Shown: one piece after another, positions 1-5,767 of the stretch
Numbering within the stretch: the first letter of the stretch is position 1
Layout of the letters: each line of letters opens with the position of its first letter
Assembly (NCBI GenBank): GCA_016213425.1
Contig: JACRAI010000069.1
Span: 1 to 12,456 of the forward strand
DNA from: an archaeon
GTDB taxonomy: Archaea > Nanobdellota > Nanobdellia > Woesearchaeales > ARS49
Direction of reading: 5' to 3'
DNA: 12,456 nt
The notes under the pieces: model-generated
Told to the model about the DNA's origin: nothing
What the model saw: only the letters and a program-made list of their open reading frames with translations
Database searches by the model: none
Made by a program: the position numbers and the translations under genes

Positions 1-609
1 AAAGAAATTCTCACAAAATTGAAAACAAAAGAAAGATACACTCTCGAAGATGCTATTTTTGTCTATCATGCAACAAAAAATAACCTTGAAACTTTTTATT
101 TAAAAGATGGAAAATTAGTTAGTGTTGGTGTTGAAAAATTTAAAGGATTATATAATTCATTGAATGAGTATTGCAGTGATATAATAGAAGAACCTTTAGG
201 GTATGAAACGCCTTATGTTTCTATGGGACTTTTTGGAGCAATAGCTCACAGTGTTGGAGTGGACCCCGAAGAAAGCTCAAAAGTTTTAGAGTACAATCTG
301 CAAGAAATAACTGGAAAAGAAATAAAAGTTCCAGAAAAAGACCTAATTTATCCTAAAACTTATTTTGGTGTTTGGTTGGGTTTGCTGGCGGGCATTATGG
401 CACCTGCACTAGTGAAATCTCTAGTAATGTCATATACAAAAAGAAAAAAACGTGAAAAGTTGGATGATAATATCGGTTTTGTTAACCTTATCATTGGAAA
501 TGCAGGAGTGGATATTATTCACCCTTACATTTTTTGGGGAAGATTATTCCTGCCTGTGCTCACTGAAATAATGGTAAGTAAAACTAAAGAAAACGTGAAT
601 AAAGAATGA
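1..609 (+). CDS. C-terminal part of a membrane-associated protein, tandem paralogue of the next locus (5' partial)
   Basis: The reading frame is open to the left window edge, so the true start is probably outside; a TTG at 19 is the first in-window start but has no promoter or ribosome site. The visible 202 residues have a soluble alpha/beta-looking N part and one clear hydrophobic segment (about residues 121-143 from the window edge). That segment begins with YPKTYFGVW and is followed by a basic SYTKRKKR patch, then a second moderately hydrophobic stretch around NAGVDIIHPY. The same landmarks (YVS-[MI]-GL, YP-x-TYFGVW, YTKR, NAGV, HP) recur in order at 1008-1571, so the two are paralogues. 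By analogy the missing N-terminus would carry a signal or lipoprotein sequence. The gene ends in an ATGA overlap with the next one, suggesting translational coupling. I do not recognise the family and assign no function. Confidence 0.75.
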   Translation, partial: KEILTKLKTKERYTLEDAIFVYHATKNNLETFYLKDGKLVSVGVEKFKGLYNSLNEYCSDIIEEPLGYETPYVSMGLFGAIAHSVGVDPEESSKVLEYNLQEITGKEIKVPEKDLIYPKTYFGVWLGLLAGIMAPALVKSLVMSYTKRKKREKLDDNIGFVNLIIGNAGVDIIHPYIFWGRLFLPVLTEIMVSKTKENVNKE

Positions 610-911
610 AACTAAAAAAATTACTAGGAATAGGAGCACTATCTTTGCTAGGAAGTTGTGGCAGTGTTAAAGAGAAATTGCCTGAATATCCTAAAATGAC
701 TTTTGAACAAAAATTACAATATCACACTCAAGATAATTATTTGAATTATGAAGAAGCTAAAGATTTATCGAATTGTTATGAAGCAGAAAGCAAGAATCCT
801 TCAGATCAAGGAATAAGAATTAATATTACGGATAAAAAACTATTTTTAGATAACAAATTAAATAGAGATTTTCCTGGAATAACATCTGATCGCAATTATA
901 AGATCAGTTAA
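606..911 (+). CDS. N-terminal part of a lipoprotein-like protein, interrupted by an in-frame stop
   Basis: The start ATG at 606 overlaps the preceding stop (ATGA). The product begins with a basic n-region (MKLKK), a short hydrophobic core and a lipobox-like LGSC, so Cys18 could be the lipidated residue; the rest (EKLPEYPKM onwards) is hydrophilic. Lipidation in this lineage is inference. Translation stops at TAA 909-911 after 101 residues. The same frame then continues open from 912 to 1571, encoding the paralogue of the gene at 1-609. The two parts together would make a protein of about 321 residues: signal, soluble domain, membrane domain. The natural reading is one gene broken by a nonsense change (real or an assembly error). 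A separately functional 101-residue lipoprotein is possible but less likely. No homology is recognised for the soluble part. Confidence 0.6.
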   Translation: MKLKKLLGIGALSLLGSCGSVKEKLPEYPKMTFEQKLQYHTQDNYLNYEEAKDLSNCYEAESKNPSDQGIRINITDKKLFLDNKLNRDFPGITSDRNYKIS

Positions 912-1007
912 GATCCAGAAACAAAACTCTCCAAAGAGTATCAAGAAGTAATTAAAATTTATATTCAAGGAGTTTTAGAACTTGACAAAGATTCCGGAGA
1001 AAAAGCA

Positions 1008-1571
1008 TTGCTTGAAAAAATAATTAAAAAAGATGACTTTACTATTAAAGATGCAGTACAAGCAATCGATCTTGGCAGAGGTTACGGCGGCGATGTATTT
1101 ATAGGGGGCCACAATACTGTTGAAAAATTTAAAATTTTTGAAAAACCTTTAAAGGATTATTGTATTGCAATAAAAAATAATGATGTGTACGCTCACAAAA
1201 ACCGTTATGTTTCCATAGGTCTTATAGATCCTGTTATAAACTGGATGGCGTATAACCCGAAAACTCAAGCAAAAAATTTAGAAGAAATGATTGAAAAAAA
1301 TATTGGAAGAGATATTGCTGTTCAAAATAAAGCATATTACCCTAATACATATTTTGGTGTTTGGTGGGGGGCATTAATCGGCTTTCTAGCACCTTTAATA
1401 GTACAAATAATGTGCCATGCGTATACAAAAAGAGATGCTGAAGAAGGGGATGCAGGTTTCGGAGCACTAAATGCAGGCGTTGGGCTTGCTTTCGATTTCG
1501 TGCATCCATCTGTTTTTTTTATAAGAACTGGCGCTCCAGTTGTTTGGAATGTTCTTATGGGTAATAGATGA
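1008..1571 (+). CDS. C-terminal part of the interrupted protein; membrane domain paralogous to 1-609
   Basis: The frame is open from 912, directly after the TAA at 909-911, and is the same frame as the gene at 606. TTG at 1008 is the first usable start and has a GGAGA about 7 nt upstream (996-1000), so independent re-initiation cannot be excluded. The codons at 912-1007 also read as normal protein (DPETKLSKEYQEV), which favours one interrupted gene. From the TTG, residues 110-141 (YYPNTYFGVWW ... AYTKR) give a membrane segment followed by a basic end. Residues 155-183 (NAGVGLAFDFVHP ...) are a second hydrophobic segment. Both match the paralogue at 1-609 in order and spacing. Function unknown; the array looks like a tandemly duplicated envelope protein with one copy decaying. 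The downstream neighbour is convergent. Confidence 0.6.
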   Translation: MLEKIIKKDDFTIKDAVQAIDLGRGYGGDVFIGGHNTVEKFKIFEKPLKDYCIAIKNNDVYAHKNRYVSIGLIDPVINWMAYNPKTQAKNLEEMIEKNIGRDIAVQNKAYYPNTYFGVWWGALIGFLAPLIVQIMCHAYTKRDAEEGDAGFGALNAGVGLAFDFVHPSVFFIRTGAPVVWNVLMGNR

Positions 1572-1588
1572 AAAAGGCAAAAGAAAAA
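1571..1588 (-). terminator. T-rich terminator of the DRG gene
   Basis: Read on the - strand, the bases just after the DRG stop are TTTTTCTTTTGCCTTTTT, a typical archaeal poly-T stop signal. It abuts the end of the convergent gene at 1571. Confidence 0.5.
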
Positions 1589-1594
1589 TATAAA

Positions 1595-2689
1595 CTAGCT
1601 AAGATGTATCTCAATTATATCTTTGTCTTCTAGTTCTCGATCTAGGCTTTTCATTACTTGTCCTTCAAATTTGGCAGATGGGCCCCATACTCTTGCGTAA
1701 CGGAATTTTTTTACGAAGTCTCGATGCAATTTATCACAAATATCTCTTATCGTGCTGCCTTTTTTTATTATCATTGGTTCATCCATATCTGGTTTTTTGT
1801 TTATTTCTTTTAGAAAAACTCTCATGAATTTTAATTTTTCATAGATTAAATCTCTTAATTCTAGAATACCTTCTTTTTTTTCTGCACTAATAATTAAGTC
1901 AGGTTTTACTTGTGCTGCTAACTTAACTAATTCTTCTTTGCTAACTAAGTCTGCTTTTGTTATTATTGTTATTGCAGGAATATAAACTCTGCTTCCTTCA
2001 AGCACGTCAATTAATTGATCAATTGTTAAAACACTTCTGAAAACTACGTCTGCATTGTTGAATCCTAACTCTCTCAGTATTGATTCAATGGTTCTTCGAT
2101 CGAGTTTTTGTTTTACTGTGCTTCCTATGCTTAAGCCACCTTTAGGCTTTTTCTTGATTTTTACTTCCGGTTTTTGTTGATTTATTCTTATGTTTGCGTC
2201 AAATACTTCTTTTTTTATTTTTTCATAATGCTCAGGATACAATGCGTCAACAAGTATTAGTATTAATTCTGAACTTCTAAGTATTGAAAGAATTTCTTTA
2301 CCTCTACATCTGCCTTTTGATGCGCCTTCTATTATTCCGGGAAGATCAAGAATTTGAATTTTTGCATGCTTATAATTCAAAACTCCTGGAATTACATCTA
2401 AAGTTGTGAAAGCATAAGCTGCAACTTCGGATTTAGCTCCTGTGAGCACATTTAAGAGAGTGCTTTTTCCTACTGAGGGAAAACCTAACAATACTACTGT
2501 TGCGTCGCCGCTTTTTTTAACTGCAAATCCTTCACCTTTCTTTTTTGAGGCCTGTCGTTTTTCTATTGCGTCTCGCAGTTTTGCAATTTTTGATTTTATA
2601 ACACCGAAATGAAACTCAGTAGCTTTATTGTACTGCGTTTTACGCATTTCATCTTCCAATACTTTAATTTGTGCTTCGTAATCTACCAT
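1595..2689 (-). CDS. DRG-family GTPase (OBG-HflX superfamily) with TGS domain
   Basis: A 364-residue protein, the usual length for archaeal/eukaryotic developmentally regulated GTP-binding proteins, which bind GTP and associate with ribosomes. From Met at 2689: an N-terminal helical region with the family-typical QYNKATEFHFG (about 19-29); P-loop GFPSVGKST (69-77); switch I around YAFTTL (92-97); DLPG (115-118); a basic helical insertion typical of DRG (about 170-205); TKAD (244-247); ISA (267-269); and a C-terminal TGS domain (about 290-364). An upstream GTG at 2764 is in frame, but the extra 25 residues are encoded by a 7-bp repeat array and have no counterpart in the family, so I reject it. 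No Shine-Dalgarno is seen before 2689. The gene is divergent from the MscS gene and shares its AT-rich promoter. All G-motifs are intact. Confidence 0.95.
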   Translation of the reverse strand: MVDYEAQIKVLEDEMRKTQYNKATEFHFGVIKSKIAKLRDAIEKRQASKKKGEGFAVKKSGDATVVLLGFPSVGKSTLLNVLTGAKSEVAAYAFTTLDVIPGVLNYKHAKIQILDLPGIIEGASKGRCRGKEILSILRSSELILILVDALYPEHYEKIKKEVFDANIRINQQKPEVKIKKKPKGGLSIGSTVKQKLDRRTIESILRELGFNNADVVFRSVLTIDQLIDVLEGSRVYIPAITIITKADLVSKEELVKLAAQVKPDLIISAEKKEGILELRDLIYEKLKFMRVFLKEINKKPDMDEPMIIKKGSTIRDICDKLHRDFVKKFRYARVWGPSAKFEGQVMKSLDRELEDKDIIEIHLS

Positions 2690-2692
2690 TTT

Positions 2693-2769
2693 AGTTTGAA
2701 GTTTGAAGTTTGAGAACAAATATTCATTTATGCTGCAAACCACAAACTGTGAACCGCAAACCATGAACT
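2693..2769. repeat. Degenerate 7-bp repeat palindrome, locus A
   Basis: The left arm is three perfect copies of AGTTTGA (2693-2713). The right arm (2735-2769) is five heptads that on the - strand read AGTTCAT, GGTTTGC, GGTTCAC, AGTTTGT, GGTTTGC, consensus RGTTYRY. The arms are partly complementary, and the left arm ends in TTTGAGAAC (2709-2717), a 9-mer that recurs in the same position at locus B (11246-11298). It fills the leader of the DRG transcript. Confidence 0.7.
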
Positions 2770-2777
2770 AATAGGGT

Positions 2778-2790
2778 AATATTTAAAAAT
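2778..2790. promoter_or_regulatory. AT-rich shared promoter for the DRG and MscS genes
   Basis: A near-palindromic AATATTTAAAAAT contains TTTAAAAA centred 26-27 nt before the MscS ATG (2812), implying a leaderless message. The opposite strand reads ATTTTTAAATATT and could serve the DRG gene, giving a roughly 65-70 nt leader that contains the heptad repeats. Confidence 0.55.
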
Positions 2791-2811
2791 ACTGTTTCAA
2801 ATCACCCTTTT

Positions 2812-3360
2812 ATGGTATTAAATAATTGGCCAACAGTTAATATTGGAGCATACTTAACAACACTAGTTGTGACTGCTTTAATTGTACTGATAGGATTTAT
2901 TATTGGTAAATTAGTTAGAAGACTTAGTCAAAAGTTCTTGCATGAAGCAGATCTTGATAAGTTCATGAATAAAATAAACTTCAAAAGCAGTGTTGAAGAA
3001 TTCGTTTCTAGAACTCTGGAATATTTTGTTTATTTTATTACTATTGTTATAGCAATTGACAAACTTGGTTTAACTACCACTATGTTATACATTGTTTCTG
3101 GAGCATTTTTGTTATTTATCATGATAGCATTTTTTTTAGGAATAAAAGATTTCTTTCCGAACCTAATCGCGGGACTTGTTTTAATGAAAAAAGAAAAAGT
3201 GAAGAAAGGACAATTTATTAAAGTTGGAAGTGTTGAAGGAAAAGTTGAAAATGTGGATTTTATTGAAACAAAGATTAAAACAAAAAATGGAGATTTAATC
3301 TACGTGCCAAATTCTTTGCTTTATAAGCAAGATGTTGTTGTAAAAAAGGCTCGGTCCTAA
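2812..3360 (+). CDS. Minimal MscS-type mechanosensitive ion channel
   Basis: A 182-residue small-conductance mechanosensitive channel homologue, expected to release solutes on hypo-osmotic shock. Membrane segments are at about 13-33, 66-83 and 88-110. The third continues into FFLGIKDFFPNLIAGL (107-122), the pore-lining helix and bend of the family. The cytoplasmic beta domain follows (about 126-178), with VKKGQFIKVGSVEGKVENV and the diagnostic VPNSLL (165-170). The larger alpha/beta C-terminal domain of E. coli MscS is absent; the protein stops soon after the beta domain. Start at ATG 2812 fits a TATA box about 27 nt upstream. The last codons lie inside the 5' arm of the structured element at 3348-3511, so the gene end and the RNA share sequence. 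Confidence 0.88.
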   Translation: MVLNNWPTVNIGAYLTTLVVTALIVLIGFIIGKLVRRLSQKFLHEADLDKFMNKINFKSSVEEFVSRTLEYFVYFITIVIAIDKLGLTTTMLYIVSGAFLLFIMIAFFLGIKDFFPNLIAGLVLMKKEKVKKGQFIKVGSVEGKVENVDFIETKIKTKNGDLIYVPNSLLYKQDVVVKKARS

Positions 3361-3511
3361 ATGCAGGTTAGCTGCCTAAAGTCAAAGCAGATTTAAACAG
3401 TAATCAAGCTGACAAGAGGGTGGGCTCCTTCGGAGAATGTCAGCTATCCAACAAAAATATTAATTGCTTTGAAGCTGCTAACCCGAACGAAGTAAGATTT
3501 AGGACCGCGCC
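3348..3511. ncRNA. Candidate structured RNA of unknown class
   Basis: Nested complementary arms are visible: 3348-3362 with 3497-3511 (14 of 15 paired), 3366-3372 with 3477-3483 (7/7; 10 nt with one mismatch), 3383-3389 with 3465-3471 (7/7), 3407-3414 with 3438-3445 (8/8), and an inner CUC/GAG hairpin at 3425-3435. By hand count G+C is about 45%, higher than its surroundings. Strand is uncertain. On +, TTTATAAG at 3320-3327 would start transcription near 3348. On -, TATATAAA (3527-3534) would start near 3505 and a T6 run (3342-3347) directly follows the outer stem. I could not match it to SRP RNA, RNase P RNA, a tRNA or any riboswitch I know. Unequal spacers between arms (3 versus 13 nt) fit an RNA better than terminal repeats of a mobile element. 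Confidence 0.6.
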
Positions 3512-3526
3512 TGTAAAAAAGTAAAG

Positions 3527-3535
3527 TTTATATAC
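3527..3535 (+). promoter_or_regulatory. TATA box of the beta-helix surface protein gene
   Basis: TTTATATAC lies centred 27 nt before ATG 3558, so the message is likely leaderless. The reverse strand (GTATATAAA) could also drive the structured RNA at 3348-3511. Confidence 0.6.
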
Positions 3536-3557
3536 ATTTAGGCCTGTTTAGTACTTA

Positions 3558-5714
3558 ATGAAAAAGCTGGTGGTCTTATTACTTATTTTGTTGATTCCTT
3601 CAGTTTTGGCTCTATCAAGCCAGCAATGGATTAATACACATCAATTACAGCAAATTTCTAAAATAGGAACTAACTTAAAATTTGAAGTTCATGACGGTTC
3701 AGGAAAAATAGTTAATAGAGATCCTAACGTTGGAGAAAGCTTCACACTTAGTGCTGATGACGATTTTGTTTGGAGCAAAGTCCTAGTCTATCCTGATGCC
3801 CCTTTAGGAGTTATAAGTAATTTTGATCTTAATGTACAACAAATCTCACACACAGTGCAAGTTGGCACTGCAAAAAAAGTATGGTATCAAAGAAGAGGAA
3901 GACCAATATTCGCAAATTATTACACGAATTCTGGAGTTAGCAATGAAGTTAATACAACTGGCTGGAAACCTCAAGATTATCATTTAACAGCATATACATG
4001 CACAACTAACAGGAATCAGCAATGGCAGAGCACAGGAGTGTGGGATTGCTCTTGGAAAGTATACACATTCACTTTAAAGGGAAAAGTTGCTCCAGCGGCT
4101 ACAACAAATTGTGGAAATAATAAGTGTGACATTAATGAAGATCCTAATAATTGTGCCAAAGATTGTCCTGATGCAATTTTTTGTGGAAATCACAGGTGTG
4201 ATCCTGGTGAAAACTTAAATAATTGTGTTGAAGATAGAACTGCTTGTTGGGATTTTGTTAACTCTATGACCCATTGTCCTAACATGTACACTAATACAAA
4301 TGAGCATTGTGATCCTTTAGCAGCGAATAATAAGTTCATGAATCCTTGGACTAAACCTTTCCAAACACCTGTTACTTGCCAAACATTGGGCTTTAAAGGA
4401 GGACAGTTGGATTGTTTGCCTAACTGTTTAATCTCGACAAATAGTTGTTATAATACTGTTTGCGGGGATAATGTTTGTGAAACTGGAGAAACACCTCAAA
4501 GTTGCGCTCTTGATTGCATGATAGGACCTTTGCCTAGTAAAAATGTCGCTAATTGTATAACTCCTCCTCAGCCTCAGCAAAGCGTATGGAAGATAGATAC
4601 AAATACAGTTTTGTGTCCTGGAAAATATAAATTAGATAAAGGTGTAGAAATAAACAAACAAGCAATATTTGACTGCAACAATGCAGAAATTGAAGGAGAT
4701 ATGTCAGGAAATAATGAGCAATTTCATATATTTTCAGATAATGTCGAATTAAAGAATTGCAATTTTGTAAATTTATTGATCACTACAGACAGCATAGTTC
4801 AAGGACAGCCAGGAGCGTTAAATGCCGGTCCTTTGAGGTCTAATATTAAAATTAATAATAATAACTTCAAAAATTACGCGTACATCATAGGAGCGATAGC
4901 TAATGGAGAGATAAGAAAAAATTATATTCCTGCATTTCAATTATATAATGGTGCAGTAAATAACGATGTTAGCGAAAACAAAGGAGTTGTTTTAGTAAGG
5001 TTAAATTCAAGGGCTAACAATAATAAGATATCAAAAAATGATATTGAAAAGCTAGAATTGTTCTTTAATACAGAAAATAATATTATAGAAAACAATAAAA
5101 TTAAGTTGTTAACGCTAGGTTGGCTTCTTTCGTTCACGGGAGCTGCAAAAAACAAAATAAGCAATAATGATATAGAACTTTTAAGATTGCGTGAAGGATC
5201 AAACCAGAACAGTATAACAGAGAATAAATTGAATAATTTAGTTTTTGAAAAAGCATCAAGTAATACAGTAGAAAAAAATACAATAAATGCAGTATCCTCA
5301 CAATACTTTGCATTATTAATTCTAAACATAGGCAGTGATAAAAATAAAATCGAAAGCAATTCATTTAATGGAAATAATCTTGGAATTATAGGCATAGGAC
5401 TTGAAAGTGATGAAAATGAATTCTCAAAAAATAGCATAGAAAACACAGACGTAGGTGTACACATTGTTGGTCCTTCAAGAAAAAACGATTTTTTCAGAAA
5501 TAATTTTATTAATAGCAAAACAAAGCACGTTGAAGATGCAACAACGTTCAACCAGCATGAAAAGAACTATTATAGTGGTTTTTCAGATGATCCTTCAAAA
5601 TGCAAAGATGCAAACAATGACTCCCTTTGCGATGATCCATACACCATTACTCCTGCACCCGCACCTAATTATGGACCTGTTGAAGATAAATCACCAAGTA
5701 AAATAAAGAATTAG
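3558..5714 (+). CDS. Secreted cysteine-rich protein with NosD-like right-handed beta-helix
   Basis: 718 residues. A Sec signal peptide (MKK plus hydrophobic 4-19, cleavage near VLALS) is followed by an N-terminal domain of unknown fold (20-175). Then come cysteine modules of the type CG-x3-C-x8-C-x3-C at 185-203 and 302-320, with a divergent copy at 209-223. Between them, 250-297 is a second module type (HCDP ... TCQTLGFKGGQLDC ... C). Residues 345-655 are a parallel beta-helix: short repeats rich in Asn such as NNKISKND, NIIENNKIK, KNKISNNDIE and NSITENKLNN, as in the NosD/PbH1 family. The tail (CKDANNDSLCDDPYTI) resembles the end of archaeal NosD-like domains. No C-terminal membrane anchor is seen. 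Such proteins are usually extracellular carbohydrate-binding or adhesive; substrate unknown. It is followed by another secreted Cys-rich protein, so the pair is probably envelope-related. Confidence 0.82.
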   Translation: MKKLVVLLLILLIPSVLALSSQQWINTHQLQQISKIGTNLKFEVHDGSGKIVNRDPNVGESFTLSADDDFVWSKVLVYPDAPLGVISNFDLNVQQISHTVQVGTAKKVWYQRRGRPIFANYYTNSGVSNEVNTTGWKPQDYHLTAYTCTTNRNQQWQSTGVWDCSWKVYTFTLKGKVAPAATTNCGNNKCDINEDPNNCAKDCPDAIFCGNHRCDPGENLNNCVEDRTACWDFVNSMTHCPNMYTNTNEHCDPLAANNKFMNPWTKPFQTPVTCQTLGFKGGQLDCLPNCLISTNSCYNTVCGDNVCETGETPQSCALDCMIGPLPSKNVANCITPPQPQQSVWKIDTNTVLCPGKYKLDKGVEINKQAIFDCNNAEIEGDMSGNNEQFHIFSDNVELKNCNFVNLLITTDSIVQGQPGALNAGPLRSNIKINNNNFKNYAYIIGAIANGEIRKNYIPAFQLYNGAVNNDVSENKGVVLVRLNSRANNNKISKNDIEKLELFFNTENNIIENNKIKLLTLGWLLSFTGAAKNKISNNDIELLRLREGSNQNSITENKLNNLVFEKASSNTVEKNTINAVSSQYFALLILNIGSDKNKIESNSFNGNNLGIIGIGLESDENEFSKNSIENTDVGVHIVGPSRKNDFFRNNFINSKTKHVEDATTFNQHEKNYYSGFSDDPSKCKDANNDSLCDDPYTITPAPAPNYGPVEDKSPSKIKN

Positions 5715-5724
5715 TTTAGAAAAG

Positions 5725-5764
5725 TATTTAAAAAGAGAACGACTGAGTATATTAAAAAGGTGGT
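5725..5764 (+). promoter_or_regulatory. TATA box and Shine-Dalgarno before a GTG-start gene
   Basis: TATTTAAAAA (5725-5734) is a TATA box, and AGGTGGT (5758-5764) sits 3-5 nt before the GTG at 5768. This is the clearest Shine-Dalgarno of the window and fixes the GTG start; most other genes look leaderless. Confidence 0.6.
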
Positions 5765-5767
5765 AAA

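Noticed and set aside
909..911. Possible stop-codon recoding at TAA
   Set aside because: Other genes in the window end normally in TAA, and no recoding element is visible; a nonsense mutation or an error is simpler.
1568..1633. A 21-codon frame starting in an ATGA overlap after the paralogue array
   Set aside because: Too short, no recognisable protein, and it runs into the 3' end of the DRG gene; it may be a remnant of the array, but nothing supports it.
2690..2764. 25-residue N-terminal extension of the DRG GTPase
   Set aside because: It is encoded by the heptad repeat array and absent from the family; Met at 2689 matches the family start.
3348..3511. SRP RNA, RNase P RNA, or a small inverted-repeat transposon
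   Set aside because: The GGAA-type SRP apical core and the RNase P GGAAAGUCC core are absent. Arms are separated by unequal spacers, there is no visible target-site duplication, and no transposase is nearby.
4937..5551. A 204-codon open frame on the - strand inside the beta-helix protein gene
   Set aside because: It is antisense to the Asn-rich repeats of a clear gene. Its Leu/Phe/Ser-rich product is what AT-rich repeat antisense would give, and it has no promoter or start signal.
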